Assembly (NCBI GenBank): GCA_963714155.1
Contig: OY970236.1
Span: 558,001 to 622,000 of the forward strand
DNA length: 64,000 nucleotides
Source: VRUE01 sp963714155
GTDB taxonomy: Bacteria; Actinomycetota; Thermoleophilia; Solirubrobacterales; 70-9
Reading direction: 5' to 3'
The stretch's first letter is position 1, and the number at the start of each line of letters is the position of its first letter. Shown in pieces: positions 16,976 to 25,591 of this stretch. The notes below the pieces were generated by a model. It did no database searches, was not told the origin of the DNA, and saw only the letters and a list, made by a program, of their open reading frames with translations. A program made the position numbers and the translations under genes.

Positions 16976-17549
16976 TCATCTTGGTCTCGATCTTGTGAAT
17001 AGTGGGCATCGGCTGTCTTGGCTTCATGAGCAATAGGGGCCAACCTACTACAAGTATCGAGAACTCAAAGAAGCTACTTATAAACATATTCCTGCATTCC
17101 GGATGCTCTCCGACGCACAGTTGCCCCGGCGAATTTCGGCAGCAATGCGGGGTGTCTCAAATTGGCTGAGTTCCGCGTGTCGAGCGCGATATCGAAGCCA
17201 GAATTTGCAGCACGATTCCGGAGGCGGCGCCGGGGAGATCGCCCAGGGCCGCAAATCGGCCGCTCATCTTCTGATGCACCAGCAGACTCGGACCGCCCGA
17301 ATGCTGGTCACTTCGCGCGGCTGACGCTTCGGGTAGGTCATCAGGTGATCTAGAAAGCCCGATCCGCAGGATGCGAACGTAGCTCGGTCGCCCCTGGAAA
17401 GCGAGGCGGAATCGACGGGAATCGGCGTCAATCGCCGCATATCTAGGGCTATTTCGGGAACTAGTTCCCGAAATGCGGGAGATAGGTGGGGATGGTTCAA
17501 GTTTCCCTCTGGAGAGCGAAGCGGCCCGTCTGCAGGGACGCTTCGTTAA
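16976..17549. other. Gene-free right part of element 3
   Basis: About 570 bases with no convincing gene on either strand. The part around 17037-17100 is clearly richer in A/T than the surroundings and could hold the minus-strand promoter for trlF. The right-end palindrome lies at 17451-17474. Confidence 0.5.
17451..17474. repeat. Right-end palindrome of element 3
   Basis: Perfect 24-bp palindrome ATTTCGGGAACT with its complement and no loop, 99 bases before att copy 4. Its core GGGAAC differs from the CAGCCAC (element 1) and GGGCAC (elements 2 and 4) cores, so it forms a third specificity class. Confidence 0.7.
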
Positions 17550-17596
17550 TGGAGCTAGGCGGATTCGAACCGCCGACCTCCTGGGTGCGAGCCAGG
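17550..17596 (-). repeat. att copy 4: tRNA-Ala 3'-end duplication (element 3/element 4 junction)
   Basis: 47 bases matching the tRNA-Ala(CGC) 3' end, with one mismatch (GCGAGCC for GCGATCC) in the anticodon loop region. It extends slightly further than the other copies, through the whole anticodon stem. The 5' half of the tRNA is absent. Confidence 0.9.
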
Positions 17597-17712
17597 TCAG
17601 TCGTGCAGCGCGGAAATGCAGAAAAGGCGCCGATTTCCAGGGCTTCTGCAAACGGCTGGATTTTGCGAAGTTTCTCTAGATGAGCAGGGATATGCGGCGA
17701 TATGCAGGGAGT

Positions 17713-17738
17713 CGGGCACTCCTGGCGAGAAGTGCCCG
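17713..17738. repeat. Left-end palindrome of element 4
   Basis: Identical over all 26 bases to the palindrome at 9810-9835, at nearly the same distance (163 bases) from its att copy. GGCGGTTGGA follows at 17751-17760, immediately before the first gene of element 4, whose ribosome site it overlaps. Confidence 0.72.
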
Positions 17739-17767
17739 AAATCGGCGCAGGGCGGTTGGAGTATCGG

Positions 17768-18898
17768 ATGCCGACCATGTTGGGGGCGCGCCCCCGCCAC
17801 ACTCAGCAGCCGAAACTCGATTGCCGCTCGGCGTTCGCGCCGTCGCTAGAAGCGTGGTTCGACGGGCGGCGGTGCCCCCCGTCCGGAGCGCTTGAAATTG
17901 TTCGCGCGGTGTCTGGGCCAACCACCAACCCCGAGGTCTTCGCCTGCTTCTGGCGATTCGCCGCCGAGCGGCAGCGAATCTTCTACCGGCGCTGGGACGG
18001 GGAGGAGGGTCCGTGGACCGAGGATCCGATCCTGCGCTCTTATCGCTTCTGCAATGTCTTTCGGGCCGCAGACCGTGTCAGCCAAGATTTGATTGCCACC
18101 GCCTACGCGCGGCTGAACTTCGGCAGCGAGGATATTTTTTTGCGCACCGTCCTCTACCGCTTCTTTAGCCGGCCTGCGACCTGGCGTTTGATTGAGGCCG
18201 AGTTCGGCACCCTTACGGCCGCCAACTTCAATCCCGAGCGCCTCGGCGATCTGCTCGAAGCCGCTCGCACAGACGGCCAGGCCATCTACACCGGCGCCTT
18301 CATCCTCTGCGCCAGCGACGCTTACGGACACCGTCGCAAGCACCGCAACCACCTCGCCCTGCTCAGCGCCATGCTGGAGGCGGGGTTGCCAGCTCGCGTT
18401 GCGGGTGCCCAGGGCCTCTCCGAGGTCTTCGATCTGCTCTCCGAGTGGCCGCTGGTCGGTCCCTTCATGGCCTACCAGCTCGCGATCGACCTCAACTACA
18501 CGACTCTGGTCGACTTCGACGAGGATGAGTTCACGGTCCCCGGGCCCGGAGCGTTGCGGGGTCTGCGCAAGGTCTTCACCGACCTCGGCGATCTCACTCC
18601 GTCCCAGGCGGTTCACTGGCTCGTCGATTACCAAGACCGGGCGGGCGGTGAGCTCGGAGTGCAGCCGCCGACCCTCTTTGGACGGCGGCTGCACGCAATC
18701 GACGCCCAGAACCTGCTCTGCGAGGTCGACAAGTATTGCCGCGTCGCCTTCCCGCAACTGACCAGCAACCGCACCCGCATTAAGCAGCGCTTCAATCCCG
18801 ATCCCGCTCCGCTCCAGCTCGCCTTCCCGCCCAAGTGGGGCCTCAATCCCGGCCCTCGGGCCGACATCAGCGCCGCTGCGGTGTCCCAGGCCGCCTGA
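17768..18898 (+). CDS. DNA base-hypermodification-type protein (5-hmdU DNA kinase helical-domain family)
   Basis: 376 residues from ATG 17768, which has GGAG 6 bases upstream; a longer frame from 17702 would run through the end palindrome. Diagnostic features are FWRFAAERQ (61-69), PWTEDPILRSYRFCNVFRA (82-100) with DRVSQ, a glycosylase-like GPGALRGLRKVF near 250, QNLLCEVDKYCRV and a terminal FPPKWG. This pattern is that of the helical, DNA-glycosylase-like domain found in phage enzymes that hypermodify thymine or 5-hydroxymethyluracil in DNA. It is coupled to the next gene by TGATG. Its exact reaction here is unknown; it may act on, or recognise, modified DNA. Confidence 0.68.
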   Translation: MPTMLGARPRHTQQPKLDCRSAFAPSLEAWFDGRRCPPSGALEIVRAVSGPTTNPEVFACFWRFAAERQRIFYRRWDGEEGPWTEDPILRSYRFCNVFRAADRVSQDLIATAYARLNFGSEDIFLRTVLYRFFSRPATWRLIEAEFGTLTAANFNPERLGDLLEAARTDGQAIYTGAFILCASDAYGHRRKHRNHLALLSAMLEAGLPARVAGAQGLSEVFDLLSEWPLVGPFMAYQLAIDLNYTTLVDFDEDEFTVPGPGALRGLRKVFTDLGDLTPSQAVHWLVDYQDRAGGELGVQPPTLFGRRLHAIDAQNLLCEVDKYCRVAFPQLTSNRTRIKQRFNPDPAPLQLAFPPKWGLNPGPRADISAAAVSQAA

Positions 18899-21120
18899 TG
18901 TCGCTGATCCTCCACCTCTCCGATCTTCACCTCGGTGCCCCTACGCCTGCCCAGCGTGACTATGACGACAAGGTCGACATCGGCGAGGAAGTCGGCGAGA
19001 CCAACACCGACCACCTCACCCACACGCTCGAGGCGCTCGGCAAGAGCCTCGCCGCCGCCGAGCGCAAGCTCGACTCGGTCGTCGTCACCGGCGATCTGAC
19101 CAAGGGCAATCAGCTCGACGGCTACCAGGCCTTCCACGACGTCCTAGATCTTCTCGGCGAGGCGCGTCCCGATAACGATCGCATCGTCGTCCTTCCCGGC
19201 AACCACGACGTCGACTTCGAGTGCCAGCCGGGCGAGCGCGACAAGCTCGCCCGCTTCATGGACGCCGCGCGTATCCCCTATCGCACCCCGCTCATCAAGG
19301 GTCTCGACTACACCTCCGCCAACCCGCGCGTCAACCCCGGCCGACGCGGTGCCCCCAAGCCGATTTTGGAGCTCTCCGATGCCGTCATCGTCGCGATCAA
19401 CTCCGCCGACTACTGCTGGACCCGGGAGCGGGGGACCGACACCAAATGGGAGGCCGTTCTCGATGCCTACCTCGTCGGCGAGAGCTCCCCAGAGGCCACC
19501 GCCAGACGCGAGCTCGCCGCTCGTGAGCTGACCAAGCTTCGCACCCACGACATTCCCAAGGTCGACAAGCATCAGATCAAGGCGCTCGAACAGCGCCTCG
19601 AGCAGGTCGGCCTCAGCGACAACGCCAACGAGGATCCCCGCCTGCGTGTCGCCGCCATTCATCACCCGATCACCCCCGCCAGCGGGGAAGAGGAGATCAA
19701 GCCCTTCGAGGTGATCACCAACCTTGCCATCGTCCGTACCTTCCTCTATCACCGTGGCTTCCATCTCATCCTTCACGGCCACAAGCACACTCCCTACGCC
19801 GCCTGGGATTGGCTGGTACCGCCGCGAGACGACCTCGATGTCGTTCCGCACCGCGCTCTGGTACTCGGCGCTCCGGGCCACTTCCGGATCGGCGCCTCGG
19901 TCTGTCGCCTGATTGAGATCTGTCCCGATGGCGATCGCGCCGTCGCCGGGGCACCACGCCTTCGCGTGATCCCGATCAAAGGCGTCGAGGCTTCCCAGCA
20001 GATCGCACTCGACTTCAAGAAGTTCCCCAAGCGCTCGCTCGCTCAGCCCGCCTTCAGCTCCTCCGAGCACAACACCCCCTGGGTGATCCAGGCGCAGACC
20101 GCCGACGCCGCCTACCAGCAGCTCTGCGACCTGCCGGTAGCCGACGACGTCAATCGCGCCGTCATCAGCGTCGTCGAGAACCCCGACTCGACTGCCACCT
20201 TGCCGACCAACTACCACGAGCGGGCTGCCGTCCCGCCGCTGCAGGACCTGGTCGACTGGTGGCAGCGACGCCGGCCCGAGGCCGTACAGTCCTACTCGGG
20301 CTCGAAGTTCAACCACGGCGAACGCCTCTACGGCGACCACGACGCGATCGTCAAAGCCGTCGAGGCGCTGCCTTCGAGTAAGGCGTTTGCCCTCCTCGTC
20401 CGACCCGAGGAGCCCGGCAGCGAGAAACGTGAGTTCCCAGCCTTCTCGGAGGTTCAGTTGCAGGTCCGCAAATGTGCCAAAGACGAGTACTTCCTCGACG
20501 TGATCGGTGTCTATCGCAAGCAGGACCTCGACCTCTGGTGGCCGGTCAACATGGCCGAGCTCGCCCACATCCAGCGTAATGCCGTCCGCGAGGCGAGCGA
20601 CCGCAAGATCCTCTCGGCGGCCTTTCGGCCTGGTCGGCTGATCGCGATGACCACCCTCGGCGTTCACGACGACGTTCTGCCCCAGATGGCAGGCACCGCG
20701 CTCGACCGCGCCGTCGACCTGCGCCCGGAGTGGATCTACCGGCTCGCTTACCTCGCCGCCCATCCGGACTCCGACGCGCCCGACTCCGAAGCGATGACGC
20801 AGTGGCGACGGGCCTTGGGCGACATTGGCGAGCGCTCCGGCGGCGGCCTGCTGGTCCCCTCGGTCGGCATCTGCCGCCTCCGCGATGCCCTGCGCACCCA
20901 CCTTGAGGGCGACACCAGCGGCAAGTTCCGCAAGCTCGTGCGGGCCGTCGAGGGGCTCGCCGAGCGCGCCGGCGAGCTCGAAGGTACCCTTCGCGGTAGC
21001 GACAAACCGACCGGCAATACTCTTGACGCGGCGGCGAAGCAGCTAAAGGAATCGGCACTACAGAGCGAAAAAGCACTCAAAGTGGTCGCCCGCGAGGCGG
21101 CCAAGGACGAGAAAGGCTGA
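18898..21120 (+). CDS. Metallophosphoesterase fused to a thymidylate-synthase-like domain
   Basis: 740 residues. Residues 1-330 are a calcineurin-type phosphoesterase with all metal motifs: SDLHLG (8-13), GDLT (65-68), GNHD (101-104), AIHHP and LHGHKH. Residues about 430-620 resemble thymidylate synthase: GERLYGDHDAIVKAVEALP, then an EVQLQVR strand and YRKQDLDLWWPVN (compare the RSxDxxLGxPxN motif). The catalytic PPC cysteine is replaced (FPAFSEVQ), so methyl transfer is unlikely. The C-terminal 120 residues are helical. The start overlaps the stop of the hypermodification-type gene. The pair suggests a nucleotide- or DNA-base-directed phosphatase system; the TS assignment is by motif only. 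Confidence 0.68.
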   Translation: MSLILHLSDLHLGAPTPAQRDYDDKVDIGEEVGETNTDHLTHTLEALGKSLAAAERKLDSVVVTGDLTKGNQLDGYQAFHDVLDLLGEARPDNDRIVVLPGNHDVDFECQPGERDKLARFMDAARIPYRTPLIKGLDYTSANPRVNPGRRGAPKPILELSDAVIVAINSADYCWTRERGTDTKWEAVLDAYLVGESSPEATARRELAARELTKLRTHDIPKVDKHQIKALEQRLEQVGLSDNANEDPRLRVAAIHHPITPASGEEEIKPFEVITNLAIVRTFLYHRGFHLILHGHKHTPYAAWDWLVPPRDDLDVVPHRALVLGAPGHFRIGASVCRLIEICPDGDRAVAGAPRLRVIPIKGVEASQQIALDFKKFPKRSLAQPAFSSSEHNTPWVIQAQTADAAYQQLCDLPVADDVNRAVISVVENPDSTATLPTNYHERAAVPPLQDLVDWWQRRRPEAVQSYSGSKFNHGERLYGDHDAIVKAVEALPSSKAFALLVRPEEPGSEKREFPAFSEVQLQVRKCAKDEYFLDVIGVYRKQDLDLWWPVNMAELAHIQRNAVREASDRKILSAAFRPGRLIAMTTLGVHDDVLPQMAGTALDRAVDLRPEWIYRLAYLAAHPDSDAPDSEAMTQWRRALGDIGERSGGGLLVPSVGICRLRDALRTHLEGDTSGKFRKLVRAVEGLAERAGELEGTLRGSDKPTGNTLDAAAKQLKESALQSEKALKVVAREAAKDEKG

Positions 21121-21168
21121 CCCGTGTCCAAGCGTCCGCGCTACCTGCAAGCCTGCGGGGTGAATTAG

Positions 21169-21747
21169 ATGAGTTTCCCCAAGCCCGACCTCCTCGCCGC
21201 CCTTCTCAATCTCGCTCCCGCCTCGGGCGCGGTGGCGAACTACTGCGACCACGTCGAGCACAACGAGTCCGCCGACATCCAGGACGTCCGCGATGCCGCC
21301 CAAGTTCTGCGCGAGACCGCCCTCGTCCTCGGTGCTGTAGCTGGCGCTGATCCTGTTGAGCTCTATGCAAATCGCTTGCGGGTGATCGAGGAGCGCAACG
21401 TTCACCACACCCCGGACTCCCACGACGGTGCCGCCGCGGCTCGTCAGGCCGGCAGTTGGCGGGCCTTGCAGCTCGTCCAGGACGACCACGATCACGCCTA
21501 CCACTACGACGTCGTTGGTCTTACCAAGTCCGAGCAGCTCCGTCACTACGCGCTGCATCTCGCCAAGCTCGTTGGCGCATGTGCCGAAGCCGCTCGTGGG
21601 GATATATCCCACGATGATCTCCTGAATCGCCGCGTCCCCGACATGCTGCTTTTCGGCCTTAAGCTCTCAACGGTTTCCGCCGAGAAGTTGCCGGAGACGG
21701 CGGTCGAGCTCGCGCAGCCTGCTCGTCATATCCAAGCGGTTGCCTGA
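21169..21747 (+). CDS. Hypothetical His-rich helical protein of element 4
   Basis: 192 residues with a GGGGTGA site 7 bases before the ATG. Mostly helical, with a histidine/aspartate-rich centre (HHTPDSHDG, QDDHDHAYHYDVVGL and LRHYALHLAKL at about 75-135). The pattern is reminiscent of all-alpha NTP pyrophosphohydrolase or HD-type proteins, but no full signature is present. It lies 48 bases downstream of the phosphoesterase gene on the same strand and may be its third operon partner. I do not recognise the family. Confidence 0.6.
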   Translation: MSFPKPDLLAALLNLAPASGAVANYCDHVEHNESADIQDVRDAAQVLRETALVLGAVAGADPVELYANRLRVIEERNVHHTPDSHDGAAAARQAGSWRALQLVQDDHDHAYHYDVVGLTKSEQLRHYALHLAKLVGACAEAARGDISHDDLLNRRVPDMLLFGLKLSTVSAEKLPETAVELAQPARHIQAVA

Positions 21748-21872
21748 GCTCTCCTACTAGCAACCAAAGCTCCGCTGGAGCTATTGCGTCGGCGTTTTCT
21801 GGGGGTTGACGGAGATTGCGAGGATGCAATCTGGCGAAAGTCTGTCCACCCCATGTTCAACACTGATGCGCA

Positions 21873-22982
21873 ATGTCACTTGACCCCGATATATCTGCGG
21901 GCGAGCCACTCAGCTTGACGCGGTTGGAGTTCAACGAGGACGGGTTCGTTGCGAGCTGCGACGGTGACACCGACGGGGTGGTCATCTCACTGCGCTTCGA
22001 CACCCCGCCCAAGCATCAGGTGTTGAAGGCAGCGGCGCTGCGGGCTCGTATGCCTTTCCTGATCGACCTCGAAGCCTGGCGCCTGCCCTATCTGGAGAGC
22101 CGTCAAGACGAATCCTTCGGCATCGACGCGCAGACGGCAATTGGCAGGGCGGTGTCGCTGCCCCTCGATCCCGAATTGCTCAGCTCACCGGCGCTCACTC
22201 AGCCTCTCGCTCGTGCATCGATCGCCGCCCAAGTGGGAGCTGAGCTGAACTTTGCCCCCGACTTTCAGTTCAGCAGCCTCGATGACCCTTGGCTGCAGGT
22301 CAACCTCAGCTGTCTGCGCCAAACCTACGAACTCGCTCCCCGCCAACCCGTCGCAGCCTGGATTCATGTCACCCTTGAGACGCTGCTCTCTGGGCTTCTT
22401 CCTTTCGCCGCCGAGCGCTACGCCCGCGAGCTACCGGCTAACGCCATCGTCGCGCTGACCGTCAGCGATATCCGCCCCCAACTCCCACCCGAGCATCTCG
22501 GCCTCTATCTCTCGGCCGTACGGGCCTTCGAGGCCAACGGGCTGCGGGTGATCGTCGATCGAGCCACCGAGGTCTCGATTCCGGCCATCGTCTGTGGCGC
22601 TGTTGGCTCGATGCTCGGCAACCGTCTCTATCGCTCCGCGCCTGCTTCTCCGATTTACGACAACGACTTCAACCCGAAGATCCCGCTCGGCTACTTCGAT
22701 GGTCGGCGCGCGGAGAAGGTGCAGCGTGACCTCGCCCGGAGGAGATATGAACGCGGAGTATTGAACTGCCCCAGTCAGAAATGTAAGGCGATCACCGCGA
22801 CCCCAAAGCGCAATATGGAGTTGCGGCTGCACGCCGCCCATGAAATTCGCACCGCGCTCCATCGCGCTCGCAGGCTCGGCCCCGCTGGGCTGAGATCGCA
22901 ATGGCGAGAAGCGAAACTCAAACATCTGCGTGGATTTGCTCAAGCGCTAGAGCTTGCTGAAGCTCGCAGCGAAGAAGCGTAG
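21873..22982 (+). CDS. Hypothetical protein of element 4 (possible alpha/beta barrel)
   Basis: 369 residues; the ATG has no ribosome site, so a leaderless mRNA is possible. The middle (about 130-260) alternates predicted strands and helices (AWIHVTLETLL, NAIVALTVSDIRPQL, GLRVIVDRATEVSIPAIVCGA), compatible with a TIM-like barrel. A CPSQKC pair plus downstream histidines (about 305-330) could bind zinc. A distant likeness to TGT-type base-exchange enzymes is conceivable but unproven. Its 3' end overlaps the convergent next gene by 43 bases. Confidence 0.55.
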   Translation: MSLDPDISAGEPLSLTRLEFNEDGFVASCDGDTDGVVISLRFDTPPKHQVLKAAALRARMPFLIDLEAWRLPYLESRQDESFGIDAQTAIGRAVSLPLDPELLSSPALTQPLARASIAAQVGAELNFAPDFQFSSLDDPWLQVNLSCLRQTYELAPRQPVAAWIHVTLETLLSGLLPFAAERYARELPANAIVALTVSDIRPQLPPEHLGLYLSAVRAFEANGLRVIVDRATEVSIPAIVCGAVGSMLGNRLYRSAPASPIYDNDFNPKIPLGYFDGRRAEKVQRDLARRRYERGVLNCPSQKCKAITATPKRNMELRLHAAHEIRTALHRARRLGPAGLRSQWREAKLKHLRGFAQALELAEARSEEA

Positions 22983-23575
22983 GCCCACTCGCCGAGTGAC
23001 TGACAGGAGTCCGCCGCCGCGATCTCCCAGCTGACGCAATTCGCGGGTGCGCTGCGCAGGCGCTGCGCGATCCAGGTGGGAAATCTGACTCGCTCTTTCG
23101 CGGCGCTTCTAGTCCAGGCTCCGCTCATCTCCTCGGGAAGCCGAAGCGCGAGCTCACCTGGAACCTCCTGGGCTCCCCGACCGAGCCGAAGTTCGGCTGC
23201 GTAACGGTTCAGTGAGTGACCACCCAGTTGGTTGGGTGGCTCGCCGTCGTTAAGTGCGGCACTGTCGAGCCTGGAGGCCACCTCCGTCTGAATGCATCCC
23301 GAGAGCGCTGCGATCTCCTCAACCAAGCGCGAGGCCTCGACTGCAATTCGCACCCATAGGTCGATCGGAATCCCCGCCGCTATGACGGGTCTACCGATCA
23401 GCTCGCGGGTTTCGAGATCGAGGGGAACCCAGGAGATCAGTGGCAACTCCCCGGGTCTAAATGGGGCGGCGCTGATCGCGGGAGTGCTTGGGCGCCCTGG
23501 GTCAACCCGGGGCGTCCGCGCAGACACCAAGCGCAGGTGCGTAGTTCCGAGGCGATCCTGAATCTCTGGATTCAC
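22940..23575 (-). CDS. Hypothetical protein of element 4 (minus strand)
   Basis: 211 residues from a GTG. No recognised domain; there is a conserved-looking core LISWVPLDLETRELIGRPVI, then IPIDLWVRIAVEASRLVEEI. Codon use is less GC-biased at third positions than the housekeeping genes but similar to other element genes. It is convergent with, and overlaps, the previous gene by 43 bases. A GTGA overlap with an 83-codon upstream frame exists, but that frame looks non-coding. Confidence 0.45.
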   Translation of the reverse strand: MNPEIQDRLGTTHLRLVSARTPRVDPGRPSTPAISAAPFRPGELPLISWVPLDLETRELIGRPVIAAGIPIDLWVRIAVEASRLVEEIAALSGCIQTEVASRLDSAALNDGEPPNQLGGHSLNRYAAELRLGRGAQEVPGELALRLPEEMSGAWTRSAAKERVRFPTWIAQRLRSAPANCVSWEIAAADSCQSLGEWAYASSLRASASSSA

Positions 23576-23909
23576 CTTGGTCGGCTTTGCGCCCGAGTGG
23601 CGATCTCCTGTGCTGCCAACGATCTTGCAGACCGTTGCCGATCGTCAACGGCTTCGCCAGTGCTCGGCGGCGCGTGAGCAGTTCGGCCTACAGCGAGCGG
23701 TTGACTCGCCTGTTGGTGCCAACCAAAACTCGGTCTCGGCTCAATGAGAGCCGGAAGTGAATAGGCCGAGCCGAGCCGCCGCAATCGCCGGCACTCCCCT
23801 CCTATCCTCGCGATTTCGGGCACCAGTGCCCGAAATACGCGCGGATTCCGGGGGCGGTTGGAAAGCGCTTCAGAAACCGAAGACGTCCACGTGCAGGGAC
23901 ATCAAGCGA
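23576..23909. other. Right end of element 4
   Basis: No convincing gene. It contains the end palindrome (23813-23836) and the shared GGCGGTTGGA box (23853-23862). The 83-codon frame on the minus strand (23572-23823) starts within the palindrome and is not believable. Confidence 0.5.
23813..23836. repeat. Right-end palindrome of element 4
   Basis: 11-bp perfect arms ATTTCGGGCAC/GTGCCCGAAAT around CA, 97 bases before the tRNA gene. The core matches the left-end palindrome of element 4 at 17713. Confidence 0.72.
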
Positions 23910-23982
23910 TGGAGCTAGGCGGATTCGAACCGCCGACCTCCTGGGTGCGATCCAGGCGCTCTGCCAGCTGAGCTATAGCCCC
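23910..23982 (-). tRNA. tRNA-Ala (anticodon CGC), integration target
   Basis: 73 bases folding as a complete cloverleaf: acceptor GGGGCTA with TAGCTCC, including the G3-U70 wobble that identifies alanine tRNAs; D arm GCTC/GAGC; anticodon stem CCTGG/CCAGG with loop ATCGCAC (anticodon CGC, codon GCG); T arm GGCGG-TTCGAAT-CCGCC; discriminator A. CCA is not encoded. Its 3' half is duplicated four times to the left, so it is the intact target of repeated site-specific insertion. Confidence 0.97.
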
Positions 23983-24071
23983 GAGTGCGCGGCTGGGAGG
24001 TTCATCCCAGGGCCCTCGCAAGGGCAAGGATAACCGCATAGGCTTTAGGTTCCCGCTTTGGGACTCCAGCC

Positions 24072-25040
<969 letters not shown>

Positions 25041-25090
25041 CCCACGCTGGCTAGTCCCTTAGCCCCCGACCCGCCTAGACTTCCGAGTGC

Positions 25091-25163
25091 GGGGCCATAG
25101 CTCAGCTGGCAGAGCGCCGCGTTTGCAACGCGGAGGTCGCCGGTTCGATCCCGGCTGGCTCCA
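25091..25163 (+). tRNA. tRNA-Ala (anticodon TGC)
   Basis: 73-base cloverleaf: acceptor GGGGCCA/TGGCTCC with the alanine G3-U70 pair, anticodon stem CCGCG/CGCGG with loop TTTGCAA (anticodon TGC), T arm GCCGG-TTCGATC-CCGGC, discriminator A; no CCA. Its 3' end differs from that of tRNA-Ala(CGC), and no duplicated copies of it are seen. Confidence 0.97.
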
Positions 25164-25279
25164 CTCAATCGAGTCCGCTCGGAGGCTCCGTCGCCGATCG
25201 GCTCGTACTGAGCTTGCCCCTCCATGGACCATCCGTCCACGGAGGGGAGTGATTAGGCACCGCTGGCCTTGAGCCAGTG

Positions 25280-25591
25280 ATGGCCACGCCCGAGCCTGGA
25301 GTTCGCGTCGTATCTCGAGAGTTGATCGAGGAGCTGATGGGTGCCGTCGTGGCGGTCAACTTCGTGCTCGAGACGTTGATGGACATGCCAGCGGATGCAC
25401 TCCCCAAGGGGGGAGGTGTCGAAGGCATCCGCGAGCTGTTGAGCGCGAGCGCTTGCCATGAGGTGGAGGCTGTCGGTGAGGAGGCCTGTCGGGCGACGAT
25501 CGAGCTGCTCAGGGCGGTTATTGGGCGGGTTGCGGACGATGCCCTGACCATCGCCCAACTGGCGGGGGCGGATGGGCAGCCATCCTGCTGA
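25280..25591 (+). CDS. Small hypothetical helical protein
   Basis: 103 residues from ATG 25280 (25277 also possible). The sequence is predicted mostly helical: SRELIEELMGAVVAVNFVLE, then VEGIRELLSASACHEVEAVG, with no known domain, signal or membrane span. There is no strong ribosome site. It overlaps the 5' end of the broken ORF6N gene by 20 bases, suggesting they were co-transcribed. Amino-acid composition looks coding; a competing minus-strand frame has none of these properties. Confidence 0.45.
   Translation: MATPEPGVRVVSRELIEELMGAVVAVNFVLETLMDMPADALPKGGGVEGIRELLSASACHEVEAVGEEACRATIELLRAVIGRVADDALTIAQLAGADGQPSC

Noticed and set aside
17702..17767. Upstream start for the hypermodification-type gene
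   Set aside because: It would translate through the end palindrome; GGAG spacing supports ATG 17768.
23572..23823. 83-codon frame with a GTGA overlap to the 211-residue protein
   Set aside because: It starts inside the element-end palindrome and has no coding character.
4094..23982. CRISPR array at the five tRNA-derived repeats
   Set aside because: Repeats are 4-6 kb apart, derive from tRNA-Ala and have genes rather than spacers between them.
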